Positions 51,181 through 60,638 of a stretch of DNA of 64,000 nucleotides are shown one piece after another (position 1 is the first letter of the stretch; each line of letters starts with the position of its first letter). The notes under the pieces are model-generated. The model saw only the letters and a list, made by a program, of their open reading frames with translations. It was not told the origin of the DNA and made no database searches. The stretch comes from SAR202 cluster bacterium bin22 (GTDB lineage Bacteria > Chloroflexota > Dehalococcoidia > Lucifugimonadales > UBA3495). The position numbers and the translations under genes are program-made. The stretch covers positions 248,001 to 312,000 of the forward strand of contig MPMM01000002.1 in assembly GCA_002238505.1 (NCBI GenBank), in the 5' to 3' direction.

Positions 51181-51401
51181 CCCTCACCCTGAAGGAATGG
51201 GCCGAAAAAGAGGACGCCTGCATTGATGCAGGGTTGGATGTAGCCATGTTGTCCACCACTTCACCAATTATAACCGTGCGCACTTGGCAGTTGATATACA
51301 TCGGTATGCCGGGCACCTTGGGGACAATCAACGGTAAGAAGCCTCGAGAGCCTCGGAAATCCCTTGCGCCCTCTCTGCCCAGACTACATAATCCCCGCTA
51401 A
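51105..51401 (+). CDS. 98-residue ORF overlapping the MMPL start (tentative)
   Basis: It has a very strong AGGAGGAGGA ribosome site before the ATG and a plausible LEGRPSLTLKEWAEKEDACID segment. It overlaps the 5' end of the MMPL gene on the other strand if that gene starts at 51180. Either this ORF is real and MMPL starts at GTG 51084, or it is a shadow. No family is recognised. Confidence 0.3.
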   Translation: MNRDDGCVGRSWREEMSVRMLEGRPSLTLKEWAEKEDACIDAGLDVAMLSTTSPIITVRTWQLIYIGMPGTLGTINGKKPREPRKSLAPSLPRLHNPR

Positions 51402-51455
51402 CCTGCAGTGAAATCCTGATCCGGGCGAAATCTCTTCCTGTGGAAGGAGGTGGAT

Positions 51456-52907
51456 ATGCTGGACAAGCTGATAAGTGGAGGTACTGTCGTAACCCCCGGA
51501 GGAACCGGGCAATGGGATGTGGGCATCCAGGGCGAGAAAATTGTAGCCGTCGCCCTGCCTGGCATTCTAGCCAGGGAAGGCGCCACAGTCATCGAGGCCG
51601 ACGGCAAGATAGTGGTCCCCGGAGGCATTGAACCCCACGCCCATGCTGCAGCCAACGTGCAGCCCGGGGCAAGGCAACTGGTGGCCGACACCCCCAACGC
51701 CGGCCCGCTGGACCACTCCCTCGGAGCCATCTGGGGCGGCACCACAACGGTAATGGACTTTGCTCCGGTGCCCAACGAAGGCGACCTGCCCGCCGGCATC
51801 CATGACTTCATCTCGCTCTGGCAGGGCAATGCCTACACTGACTATTCGACTCACTGTATTTATTCCAGCGGCAGCACTCCCGATGCCATCTCCCGCTATG
51901 GCGAACTGGTCAATGCCGGGTTCCCCAGCATAAAGGTATTCACCACGGACATCCGGCCGCCTGAAGGGCGGGTCCACAGCCTGACGCCCATCGGCAAGAT
52001 TGACACGGGCCGCCTTGCTGACGTGATGACCCAGATATCCCGGCACGGCGGTGTCCTGGCTGTCCACGGCGAAGACGACGAACTGGTGATGTACAACTAC
52101 CTGCTGGCCCAGCAGCGCGACCAGTGGGACTGGTACCACGTCCACGAAATTCACTCCAAGCTGGTGGAAGACCTGGCCTTCCAGCACGTCATCCGTCTGG
52201 CCCAGCGTACCGAGGCCGGCCTCTACTTGGAGCACGTTACCGCCAGGGATGGTCTGGACGCCATTTCCGAGGCTCGGGCTGACGGCCACCCGGTGTACGG
52301 CGAGGTGCTGACCCTTGCCCTGTCTTTCAACTCCGACAACTACCGGGAAGACGATGGTATGAAATACCACACCTACCCATCCCTCAAGTACGAGGATGAC
52401 CGCCAGCACCTGTGGGACGGCCTGATGCGGCGTGACCTGTCCTTCACCGCGACGGACAGCAGCTTTACCACTTACCTGGACAAAATCGCCGGGCGCAACG
52501 TGGTGGATGTCCGTGGCGGTAACATTGGCATCGAGATACGGATGGGCGTCAACTACACTGAAGCGGTGGTCAGGCGGGGCATGTCCCTGGAGCACTTCGC
52601 CAACGTCACGTCCACCAACGCGGCCAAATTGCTGGGCCTCTACCCCCGAAAGGGCGCCATTGCTGCCGGCAGCGACGCCGACATCACCATTATTGACCCT
52701 TCCATCAAAAAGAGCCTGAGCATGGCGGACCTTCACCTGCGGGACTACAGTCCCTGGGACGGCTGGGAAATTGAGGGCTGGCCCACAACGGTTATGCTGC
52801 GGGGCAAGGTGATGGTGGACAACGGGCAGTTGCTGGGAACCCCCAACGACGGCCAGTTGATCTCAAGGAAGATTGATCAGTCGGTGCTGAACCGGCCGGC
52901 CTTCTGA
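51456..52907 (+). CDS. Dihydropyrimidinase/hydantoinase-like cyclic amidohydrolase
   Basis: 483 residues. It carries the binuclear-metal site of the hydantoinase group: GGIEPHAHA (H61, H63), SIKVFTT (K160, carbamylated bridging Lys), LAVHGED (H204), YLEHVTA (H260) and FTATDSS (D334). ISGGTVVTPGG at the start and GSDADITIIDPS near the end are usual for the fold. It would open cyclic ureides such as hydantoins or dihydropyrimidines. AAGGAGG lies five bases before ATG 51456; a GTG at 51450 is also in frame. Confidence 0.9.
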   Translation: MLDKLISGGTVVTPGGTGQWDVGIQGEKIVAVALPGILAREGATVIEADGKIVVPGGIEPHAHAAANVQPGARQLVADTPNAGPLDHSLGAIWGGTTTVMDFAPVPNEGDLPAGIHDFISLWQGNAYTDYSTHCIYSSGSTPDAISRYGELVNAGFPSIKVFTTDIRPPEGRVHSLTPIGKIDTGRLADVMTQISRHGGVLAVHGEDDELVMYNYLLAQQRDQWDWYHVHEIHSKLVEDLAFQHVIRLAQRTEAGLYLEHVTARDGLDAISEARADGHPVYGEVLTLALSFNSDNYREDDGMKYHTYPSLKYEDDRQHLWDGLMRRDLSFTATDSSFTTYLDKIAGRNVVDVRGGNIGIEIRMGVNYTEAVVRRGMSLEHFANVTSTNAAKLLGLYPRKGAIAAGSDADITIIDPSIKKSLSMADLHLRDYSPWDGWEIEGWPTTVMLRGKVMVDNGQLLGTPNDGQLISRKIDQSVLNRPAF

Positions 52908-53104
52908 CTTCTGACCGCTCCGTCCTTTCTTGATGGCGAGGGGTCCGGAAACTGGTGCATGCGGTTAGTTGGCAGGCTTTGTCCGACCTCCAGGGTCGTC
53001 AATGGAGCCGCGGCCAGGGCGATTTCGCGGCCCTCCCCATTCCGGAATGGGGCGGGCCGCATTCCGCCACTGAGGATTCGGCCAACTCCGCCGGCCCCTT
53101 GTAT

Positions 53105-53133
53105 TTGCATACGCCTGTCCGAGTAGCTAGAAT
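53105..53133 (+). promoter_or_regulatory. Promoter of the ABC-F gene
   Basis: TTGCAT (53105-53110), 17 bases, TAGAAT (53128-53133). The predicted start is near 53140, only about 14 bases before the ATG. Confidence 0.55.
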
Positions 53134-53153
53134 CTATCCGGGGAATTCTCTTA

Positions 53154-55148
53154 ATGCTAGTGGCAAACGACATCACCAAGGCCTACTCGGACCGGACTCT
53201 CTTCAGTGGCCTCACCTTGAACATAGGGGCGGGCGAACGAATTGCCCTGGTAGGCCCCAACGGTTCCGGCAAGACCACCCTCATGGATATCCTGGCTGGT
53301 GAGACAGCCCCGGATACGGGCAACATCATCAGGCAGCGCAGCATATCTGTCGGCTACCTGAAGCAGGAAGCGGCCGCCTTCAACGGCAAGTCCCTTCTCC
53401 AGGAAGTTCTCGACGCCGGCGTGGAAGCCAGGATCATTTCCGGAGACATTGCTGCCGTCCACGAAGAACTCTCCGCAGAAGCAGACCCTGACCGTCAGGA
53501 AGAGTTGCTCCTGCGCCTCGGCGCCCTGGACGCGGCCCTGGAAGCTGCCGGCGGTGAGGATCGGGATTACCAGGCCAAGGCCATCCTGTCGGGACTGGGA
53601 TTCAAGCAGAGTGACTTCCAGCGGTCCATCGCAGAGTTCAGCGGGGGCTGGGCCATGCGCGCCGCACTGGCGAGAATCCTGTTCCGGAATCCGGACCTGC
53701 TGCTGCTGGACGAGCCCACCAACCATTTGGACCTGGAAGCCAACCTGTGGTTCGAAAGGTACCTGGCCGGCTTCCGAGGGGGCGTGCTGATAACGTCCCA
53801 CGACCGCGCTTTCCTCAATACCGTTGCCAACCGCGTACTGGCCATCGAAACGGACGGGGTTGCCCTTCACAAGGGCAACTATGACGACTACCTCGTGGCC
53901 CGCGAGCGTTACCTGGAGATTCTGCAGGCCACCGCCAACCGGCAGGAAAGAGAAATGCAGCGGCAAATGCGGTTCGTCGAGCGATTCCGCTACAAGGCCA
54001 CCAAGGCCAGGCAGGTGCAAAGTCGCCTGAGGCAGATGGAAAAGGTCGAAATCATCGAATTGCCCCGCTCCACCAGGAAGGTCCACTATTCGCTCCCCGC
54101 TCCGCCCCGCAGCGGCTCCGAAGTAATTTCCCTTAACAACATCACCAAGCGATATGGCGAGAACACCGTTTATCGGGGCCTGAATCTGACAATTTCCCGG
54201 GGAGACCGCATTGCCCTGGTCGGCCCTAACGGCGCCGGCAAAACGACAATGCTGAAAATGCTGGCCGGAGTCCTGCCCTTCGACGGTGGCGAGCGGAGGC
54301 TGGGCCACAACGTGACGTCGTCCTACTACGCCCAGCACGTTCTCGACCTCCTGACTCCAACCAACACCGTTCTTGGCGAACTGATGCAGTCGGCCCCGTC
54401 TGAGTCGGAGCAAAACCTGCGAACCCTGCTGGGCGGCTTTCTGTTTGCCGGAGATGACGTCCAGAAGCCCATTTCCGTACTTTCTGGAGGCGAGAAAGCG
54501 CGGGTCGCGCTGGCCAAGCTGCTGCTGCAACCCAGCAACCTGCTGTTGATGGACGAGCCCACCAACCATCTGGACATCGCATCCAGGGAGATACTTGCCG
54601 ACGCGCTGGGCGATTACCAGGGCACGCTTTGCCTGATAACCCACGACCGGACGCTGATTCGACAGATAGCCAACAAGATAGTGGAAATTGTGGATGGTCG
54701 GCCCACGGTTTTCCCGGGCGACTATGACGCATACCTGTATGAAAAGGAAAGGAGCGAAAGCAGGAATGGCGCCGCTCCGGCAACAGTTAAGGTAGCCAGC
54801 TCTGCTCCGCCAGGAGGAACGGTCAAGAGACGTTCCGGACGGCCCCTGACGGAATCTGAAGTTGAACGCCGCCGCCTCAATCGCGAGGCCCGCCGCCTGT
54901 CCCAGCGCATTGATGAGGTGACCGCCTCGCTGGCTGAAAGGGAGTCCGGCATCGCCCGGATGGAGGCCATGTTTGCCGACCCCGACCAGTTCAGCGATGC
55001 TGAAGCTATTTCCGACACTGCCGAGCAATACCGCATGTTGAAAGAAGAGGAACAGTTCTTCCTGGAAGAATGGGAGACGCTGTCACTGGAAGCGGAGTCC
55101 ATTGACGAACAATTGGCGTCCCTGGAAGAAACGGCCGTATCGGTTTAG
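53154..55148 (+). CDS. ABC-F family ATP-binding protein
   Basis: 664 residues, two ATPase domains and no membrane segment. ABC-F proteins act on the ribosome E site. The first ATPase has [12 protein letters not shown] (Walker A, 34-45), [13 protein letters not shown] and [18 protein letters not shown]. The second has [26 protein letters not shown] and [16 protein letters not shown]. The linker between them is basic and helical ([21 protein letters not shown]). A C-terminal coiled coil (about 560-660) resembles that of Uup-type proteins. No clear ribosome site; the transcript leader is short. Confidence 0.93.
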   Translation: MLVANDITKAYSDRTLFSGLTLNIGAGERIALVGPNGSGKTTLMDILAGETAPDTGNIIRQRSISVGYLKQEAAAFNGKSLLQEVLDAGVEARIISGDIAAVHEELSAEADPDRQEELLLRLGALDAALEAAGGEDRDYQAKAILSGLGFKQSDFQRSIAEFSGGWAMRAALARILFRNPDLLLLDEPTNHLDLEANLWFERYLAGFRGGVLITSHDRAFLNTVANRVLAIETDGVALHKGNYDDYLVARERYLEILQATANRQEREMQRQMRFVERFRYKATKARQVQSRLRQMEKVEIIELPRSTRKVHYSLPAPPRSGSEVISLNNITKRYGENTVYRGLNLTISRGDRIALVGPNGAGKTTMLKMLAGVLPFDGGERRLGHNVTSSYYAQHVLDLLTPTNTVLGELMQSAPSESEQNLRTLLGGFLFAGDDVQKPISVLSGGEKARVALAKLLLQPSNLLLMDEPTNHLDIASREILADALGDYQGTLCLITHDRTLIRQIANKIVEIVDGRPTVFPGDYDAYLYEKERSESRNGAAPATVKVASSAPPGGTVKRRSGRPLTESEVERRRLNREARRLSQRIDEVTASLAERESGIARMEAMFADPDQFSDAEAISDTAEQYRMLKEEEQFFLEEWETLSLEAESIDEQLASLEETAVSV

Positions 55149-55314
55149 GCTGCAGTATATTGAAATGGTTAGTATATTGGACGCCCTGTCCCAGGGCCCT
55201 CGAGTGAAGGAAAAAGGGCAGCCTGGACAAGGGGCAACGCCCCCGACAGTTTTACCCTATAGTTCAGGATTAGCCTCTAGATTATTCGTCCAACAATTAC
55301 CCCAACAAGTTCGC

Positions 55315-55402
55315 GGAGGGATGGCAGAGTGGACGATTGCGCCGGTCTTGAAAACCGGTATACCTCCGGGTATCGTGGGTTCGAATCCCACTCCCTCCGC
55401 CA
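55315..55402 (+). tRNA. tRNA-Ser(TGA)
   Basis: Acceptor GGAGGGA (55315-55321) pairs with TCCCTCC (55392-55398), followed by G and an encoded CCA. The anticodon stem CCGGT/ACCGG (55342-55346, 55354-55358) holds the loop CTTGAAA with anticodon TGA (55349-55351). A long variable arm and a GGTTCGAATCC T-arm mark it as serine. Confidence 0.95.
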
Positions 55403-55732
55403 CAATCTCAATACCCCTGATCTCAAAACTCCCATTTTCTGCCTGTCTTATATTTATAACTCCCCACTTGTTGTCCCTCTTAGTATCAGATGGTGCTGTG
55501 CCGTGCCCTACGAGCTGCAGAAGTACGTCAGGCTTGGTCTTGCCTGATGACATCCTACACTCTTCCAATCCCTTTCTGGATTCTCAGCATGTATCTTTCG
55601 GCAGTCTATTGCGATCCGAAAATTCGGACGGCGGTTGAATCAACCCTATACCTTAATTCCTAAAAGACAGGTTTGGGCAGTCGGCAGTAAAGGAGCACAC
55701 CTGGCTGCACCTGGAACCCGACCTAATTTCTG
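55403..55732. other. Gene-free stretch downstream of tRNA-Ser
   Basis: No supported gene. The minus-strand open frame across the tRNA is the well-known spurious EGVGFEPT antisense translation. The region is more AT-rich near 55440-55480 and looks like inserted or decayed DNA. Confidence 0.5.
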
Positions 55733-56086
55733 GCCAGCCGCCAGGCTAACCCCGAATTGCTGCGGACAGCATTGAAGCTGGCCACCGGCGCCGGCAAGAC
55801 CACGGTAATGGCGATGATCATTGCCTGGCAGACTATCAACGCAGTACGGCGTCGCAACAGCCGGCGGTTCACCAACGGTTTCCTGGTGGTCACCCCCGGG
55901 CTGACCATTCGGGACCGGCTTCGGGTCCTCCAGCCCAACGATCCGGACAGCTACTACCAGAGTCGGGAACTCGTGCCCATTGATATGATGGGGTACCTGG
56001 GAAAGGCCCGTATCGTCATTGCCAACTACCACCACCCTCCGAGGCGCTCTACTAGCCAAAGGTGGGGCACCGGCGCCCCGTACTAG
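55733..56086 (+). pseudogene. Fragment of a type III restriction enzyme / DEAD helicase subunit
   Basis: From a stop at about 55727 the frame reads LRTALKLATGAGKTTVMAMI (Walker A, motif I of Res subunits), then IAWQTINAVRR, FLVVTPGLTIRDRL (motif Ia) and ARIVIANYH, ending abruptly in an unrelated tail. A complete Res subunit is some nine times longer. No start codon context, no helicase C-half and no partner methylase are present. It is a remnant of a restriction system next to a tRNA gene. Confidence 0.75.
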
Positions 56087-56094
56087 GCAGGAAA

Positions 56095-56123
56095 TTGACT
56101 GGACTACCTCCCCGTTGTACGAT
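56095..56123 (+). promoter_or_regulatory. Promoter of ppk2, likely leaderless transcript
   Basis: TTGACT (56095-56100), 17 bases, TACGAT (56118-56123). The expected start is about 56130, at the ATG (56131), so the transcript would have no leader. No ribosome site precedes the ATG. Confidence 0.55.
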
Positions 56124-56130
56124 ACCTCGC

Positions 56131-57024
56131 ATGGCAGAGTCAGCCGCGCAACGAGGCCCCCTTGGCCTCCTGGTTCCCACTGAGGGCATCCCTGAGGAGG
56201 TTCTTCGCAAGGTGGAGAACGCCCCTCGCAAGAAGCTCATCAGCGACTCCTATCCCTATCCCACCAGGCTATCGCGGTCCAAGTACGAGCGCCAGAAGGT
56301 CGAATTGCAGGCCGAGCTGGTGAAGATGCAGAGGTGGGTACAGGAGACCGGGGAGCGTGTGGTTCTGCTGTTCGAGGGGCGGGACGCCGCCGGCAAGGGC
56401 GGCACGATAAAGCGCTTCATGGAACACCTGAATCCGCGCGGTACCAGGCTGGTAGCGCTGCCTACCCCGTCCGAGAGAGAGCGCGGGCAGTGGTACTTCC
56501 AGCGTTACGTGCAGCACCTGCCGACCAGGGGGGAGATCGTATTCTTCGACCGCTCCTGGTACAACCGGGCGGTGATCGAGCCAGTGATGGGCTTCTGCAC
56601 ACCGGCCGAGACGGATCGCTTCCTTCGCGACGCCGTTCTGTTCGAGGAGATGCTAATTGACGATGGGCTGCGGCTTTACAAGTTCTGGCTTTCGGTGGGC
56701 CGGGAGGAACAGCTCAGGCGCGTGATGTCTCGCGCAGGCGATGACCTCAAGCAGTGGAAACTGAGTGACGTTGATATCAGGTCGTTGCCTCTGTGGGACA
56801 ATTACACAGAGGCGCGGAATCGGATGTTCGCGGCCACCGATACGAAGGTCTCGCCCTGGGTCGTCGTGAAGTCAGACGACAAGAGGCGTGCCCGACTAAA
56901 CTCCATGCGCTACCTGCTGCGCAGCTTAGAGTACGACCCAGAGGTCGCGGAGCGTGTTTCAATGACTGACCCGAAGCTGATCGGGCCCGCGAAGAGCGTA
57001 TTCGCCGAGGGAGAAGTCTGGTAG
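56131..57024 (+). CDS. ppk2: Polyphosphate kinase 2
   Basis: 297 residues. Transfers phosphate between polyphosphate and nucleotides. LLFEGRDAAGKGGTIKRFMEHLNPRG (Walker A, 83-91) and EIVFFDRSWYNRAVIEPVMGF (Walker B, from 135) are the family signatures. WLSVGREEQLRRV, WKLSDVD and SPWVVVKSDDKRRARLN follow as in single-domain PPK2. It probably acts on ADP or GDP. It stands alone between a restriction-enzyme fragment and an IS630 relic. Confidence 0.93.
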   Translation: MAESAAQRGPLGLLVPTEGIPEEVLRKVENAPRKKLISDSYPYPTRLSRSKYERQKVELQAELVKMQRWVQETGERVVLLFEGRDAAGKGGTIKRFMEHLNPRGTRLVALPTPSERERGQWYFQRYVQHLPTRGEIVFFDRSWYNRAVIEPVMGFCTPAETDRFLRDAVLFEEMLIDDGLRLYKFWLSVGREEQLRRVMSRAGDDLKQWKLSDVDIRSLPLWDNYTEARNRMFAATDTKVSPWVVVKSDDKRRARLNSMRYLLRSLEYDPEVAERVSMTDPKLIGPAKSVFAEGEVW

Positions 57025-57607
57025 TTACCTGAGGCTCCTTTGTGCTGTCTTCCCAGTTCGATGGTTTGAGTCCTCACTTCCCGTTTTCAGTCTTGGTATA
57101 TTCTCTCGCCTCCCCCTGAGAACCTCTCCGGGCGTCACGTTCCCCGATGCCTCTTGATGGCGTGCATCTGTAGCTTTCACACCACAACGGTATTGCCAGA
57201 GACACCATTGACTTCATCGTTCTAGAAGGTTTGGAGACGTTGTACCAGGAAGTTGTTAGTGCAACGGTGGATGGGACCACTATCTCTATGCCGAGCCCTA
57301 TGACCCCCAGAGGCCGGTGGTCCGCTTTGACAAGAGTTCCATGTCTGGTCTGTCCAGTGTTACTGCCTCGGAAGGTTCAGCAACTTGACGATTAGGAGAG
57401 GAAGAGTTCGGGTCTGGTCAGAGACCCTGGTACCACTGGCGGTACTCGACGTACACCGATTGCTGTAAGGGTTCATCTGGCGGCCCCGCCATCGCAGCAG
57501 TCAGAGTTTGCCTGGTCCCGTTGGAGACGACGCCACCAGCCTGGTGTTTGGCACTGCTGATACCTGCGTCGCCTCCGAGATTTTAGGCAATGGCTGCTAT
57601 TGGTGCA
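57025..57607. other. Decayed spacer containing a transposase relic
   Basis: About 580 bases without an intact gene, including the IS630 fragment listed separately. I see nothing else that can be named. Confidence 0.5.
57263..57391 (+). pseudogene. IS630-family transposase relic
   Basis: In one frame it reads NGGWDHYLYAEPYDPQRPVV followed by RFDKSS. That is the conserved LYAEPYDPxRPVVCFDEK region around the first catalytic Asp of IS630-type transposases. The frame then ends after 43 codons, and neither the start nor the rest of the gene is present. Confidence 0.6.
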
Positions 57608-58993
57608 TTAGTCTGCCGCGCCAGGTACGGCCCCCTTCGCCAGCGCTCCTCGACTGGCCAGGGCTTCCCGCATCAAGCTCCGTTCCTCCATTTCCCGCTG
57701 TGGGGAGAACCGTACGAGGAAGGCCAGGGGAGCGACAGCCACCACCACAATGCCGATGAGCATCAGCGCGTCTCCGAAGGTAAGACTCTCCATCCGGAAC
57801 AGGAAGCCCGCCGCCACCGCTCCGGCGTTGCCGCCGGCGCCCACGATGCCCGCCACCGAACCCAGGGCCTTGCGGTTAATGAAGGGCACCACCGAGAAGG
57901 TTGCTCCCTCGGACATCTGGACGAATAGGCTGAAGATGATCATGGCCCCCACCGCCAGGAACAGGGTCGCCATCTGAGAGAACAAGATCAGGGCCGCTCC
58001 CTCCATAAGCAATACGGCGCCCAGGAACATCACCCGCCCCCTGAGTCCGAACTTGATGCCAAACTTGTCGCCGAAATATCCGCCCAGGGTCCTGGCGAAG
58101 ATGTTCATCATGCCGAACAGGCCGGCGATCAGTCCGGCGGTGGCCAGGTTCAGTTCAAACCGGTCGTAGTAGTACAGGGCCGCCACGTTGTTGATGGTCA
58201 GTTCCACGCCGAAACAGGCGCCGTAGATGACGAACAGCGCCCAGACCCGGTAGTCCCTGGCCGCATCCATGAATGAGCCGCTGACCGATGGCGACGGAGC
58301 CATCTTTCCGGCCGCGCGCAGGTCCCGGTAATTGCCTTCCGGCGAGTCCTGGGTCAGGAAGTAGTAGGCGATGCCAACGAGGAACAGACCGACGCCAGGG
58401 ACTGCCATCGCCACGCGCCAGCCCAAGGCCTCGTTGACGCCCAGCATGAGTACCAGGGTCAGCACGAGGGGCATGACTATCTGGGTGACGCCGCCGCCCA
58501 AATTCCCCCAGCCGGCGGTGGTCGCGTTGGCCGTGCCCACCACGTTGGGGGCGAACATTACTGATGTGTGGTACTGGGTAATTACAAAGCCTGCTCCGAT
58601 GACGCCGATAGCCAGGCGGAACAGCAGGAAGGTCTCGTAGTTCTGGGCCATGCCAATGCACATCACCGGTATGGAGCCCAGCACCAGCAATCCCGAGTAG
58701 GCCAGGCGGGGCCCGATCCGGTCGCACAGCCAGCCGATGAGCAGCCGGGCCAGGATGGTAATGGCCACTGAAGCGATGATGGTGTTGCCGATCTGCGTCT
58801 TGGTCAGTCCCAGGTCGTCGCGCACCAGCGCCATCATGGGGGCAATGCCGAACCAGCCGAAAAATGCCAGGAAGAAGGCGAACCAGGTCAGGTGGAAGGT
58901 CCGCATGTGGGGCTTGGCAAGACTGAAAAGTCGAATGCGTGTGGCCTTGTTCGAAGGTGGTGGTAATAGAATTTCGGTATCTTTTACTTCCAT
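57608..58993 (-). CDS. narK: NarK/NasA-type nitrate/nitrite transporter (MFS)
   Basis: 461 residues with about 12 membrane helices. AGWGNLGGGVTQIVMP and VGAGGNAGAVAAGFLF are the two nitrate-signature motifs of the NNP family. FFLAFFGWFGIAPMM and LCDRIGPRLAYSG are typical MFS elements. It would import nitrate for the nitrite reductase upstream. GGAGG lies nine bases before the ATG. Last gene of the minus-strand nitrate cluster. Confidence 0.92.
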   Translation of the reverse strand: MEVKDTEILLPPPSNKATRIRLFSLAKPHMRTFHLTWFAFFLAFFGWFGIAPMMALVRDDLGLTKTQIGNTIIASVAITILARLLIGWLCDRIGPRLAYSGLLVLGSIPVMCIGMAQNYETFLLFRLAIGVIGAGFVITQYHTSVMFAPNVVGTANATTAGWGNLGGGVTQIVMPLVLTLVLMLGVNEALGWRVAMAVPGVGLFLVGIAYYFLTQDSPEGNYRDLRAAGKMAPSPSVSGSFMDAARDYRVWALFVIYGACFGVELTINNVAALYYYDRFELNLATAGLIAGLFGMMNIFARTLGGYFGDKFGIKFGLRGRVMFLGAVLLMEGAALILFSQMATLFLAVGAMIIFSLFVQMSEGATFSVVPFINRKALGSVAGIVGAGGNAGAVAAGFLFRMESLTFGDALMLIGIVVVAVAPLAFLVRFSPQREMEERSLMREALASRGALAKGAVPGAAD

Positions 58994-59026
58994 GACTCTG
59001 GTCCTCCTTTTTACTAATCAGTTCAG

Positions 59027-60550
59027 CTATACAGTCAGCGCGACGGGAGTCGGCTTGAGAGATTCCAGTACCCTCTCCAGGGTTTCGGGCAACTCATTGC
59101 AGGGGACGTTTTCCAGCGTCTTCACGGCAGACTCGCCATCGGTTATGACACCGGCCGACTCGGCCACCTTGCCTCCCAGGAAAATGTCCACCGCCTCCAC
59201 CACTTCTCCATCGATCCGGGCCTTTTTGCCCAGCAGGCCGATGTCCGCCACCGTGTGGTTGCCGCAGGCGTTTGGGCAGCCCGACCAGTTGATGGACAGG
59301 GCCGGCAGGTTGCTGTCCACCTTCTGCTCCAAGTGTTGCGACGTCTTCAGGGCCAGGGCCTTGGTGTCCACCAGGGCGAAGTGGCAGTAATCAATGCCGG
59401 TGCAGCTGACCAGGCCACGCATCACCGGCGACGGGTCGGGCCGGAACTCCGCCAGCAACGGTTCCAGTTCCAGGGCAGGCAGCAGTTCGGTGGGAACGTT
59501 GGGGATGATCAGGTTCTGTTCGGCCGTCAGGCGGATTTCCCCGTTGCCGTAGGCATCCGCCAGGCGGGCGGCTTCCAGCATCTGTCCGGCGGTAATCCGG
59601 CCCACGGGAACCACCAGGCCCACGTAGTTAAGGCCCGCTTCCTTTTGGCGGTGGATGCCGATGTGGTCGAACTTGGCCTCGCTGCCCACCGGGTTCCCCC
59701 TGGTTAGCAGGGGATGCCCCACCCGCAGTTCCAGTTCAGTCCGGAACCTGTCCGCGCCCCATTCCTCCACCAGGAAGGCCATACGGCACTTGTTGCGGGC
59801 CTCCCGGGGCCCGTGGTCGCGGAACAGCAGGGTAATTTCGCTGCAAAGCTCCGCGGCGTCGCGGGGAAGCACAAACACGTCCAGGTCCGTGGCGGGACGG
59901 AAACCTCCGGAGCCCTGCTTGCCGCCCACGGCCACGTTGAAACCGCTGACTTCCTGACCCGAGATGATTCTGACGGCCGGGATCAGGGCAATATCCTGGG
60001 TGACGGCGTGGGTGCAGTTGTCCAGGCAGCCGGTGATGGTGACGTTGAACTTGCGGGGCAGGTTGGTGAATTCGCGGTTGCCCACGAAGGTGTCGTTGTA
60101 CTCCCGTACCACCTCGGAGGCGTCGAACAATTCATTGGGGGTAAGGCCCGCCACCGGGCAGCCCACTATGCCGCGAATGTTGTCCATTCCCGTTTGCAGG
60201 GATACCAGGCCCACAGCTTCCAGCCGGTCCCAGATGTCCTGAACCTCATCAATTTGGAACCACCTGATCTGGATCTGCTGGCGGGTTGTTAGGTCGGCGA
60301 AGTCCTTGCCGAAGTCGCTACTGATGCCGGCGATGGCGCGGAACTGGGCCGAATTGCTGATGCCATTGGGCATACGCAGCCGCATCATGAAGTTGCCCGG
60401 TGTCTGGCGCCGGAAGAACACCCCCAGCCACTTGAGACGCTCTCTGTCCCCGTCGCTGATGGTCTCCCAGCCGTCTTTGGCGTAGCGGGGCAGGTCATCC
60501 TTAACGTCCAACCCGTTCTTCTCTTCCTTGTAGGCCTCAATCTTGTTCAC
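59027..60550 (-). CDS. nirA: Siroheme nitrite reductase, NirA type
   Basis: 507 residues. Reduces nitrite to ammonia with six electrons. It has the two-fold nitrite/sulfite reductase fold: GNFMMRLRMPNGISN, LTTRQQIQIRWFQIDEV, GVVLVVPVG-like blocks, and in the second half CTGIDYC (near 400) and SGCPNACGNH (near 440), which together bind the 4Fe-4S cluster and siroheme. A first-half GCLDNCTHA is also present. Its length fits the ferredoxin-dependent class. The start is GTG with AAGGAG seven bases upstream. Confidence 0.9.
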   Translation of the reverse strand: MNKIEAYKEEKNGLDVKDDLPRYAKDGWETISDGDRERLKWLGVFFRRQTPGNFMMRLRMPNGISNSAQFRAIAGISSDFGKDFADLTTRQQIQIRWFQIDEVQDIWDRLEAVGLVSLQTGMDNIRGIVGCPVAGLTPNELFDASEVVREYNDTFVGNREFTNLPRKFNVTITGCLDNCTHAVTQDIALIPAVRIISGQEVSGFNVAVGGKQGSGGFRPATDLDVFVLPRDAAELCSEITLLFRDHGPREARNKCRMAFLVEEWGADRFRTELELRVGHPLLTRGNPVGSEAKFDHIGIHRQKEAGLNYVGLVVPVGRITAGQMLEAARLADAYGNGEIRLTAEQNLIIPNVPTELLPALELEPLLAEFRPDPSPVMRGLVSCTGIDYCHFALVDTKALALKTSQHLEQKVDSNLPALSINWSGCPNACGNHTVADIGLLGKKARIDGEVVEAVDIFLGGKVAESAGVITDGESAVKTLENVPCNELPETLERVLESLKPTPVALTV

Positions 60551-60638
60551 GATGCTTCTCCTTGCTGGTCCTTATCCCGCCACCAGTTCGGGGTGGCGCG
60601 TGGGTCCCTGGCCTGTAGCCCGCTCATGGCGAAATCGT

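Noticed and set aside
53157-55028. 623-residue minus-strand ORF
   Set aside because: Antisense shadow of the ABC-F gene, whose Walker and signature motifs are complete.
55257-55568. 103-residue minus-strand ORF containing EGVGFEPTIPGG
   Set aside because: This is the well-known false translation of the strand opposite a tRNA-Ser gene.
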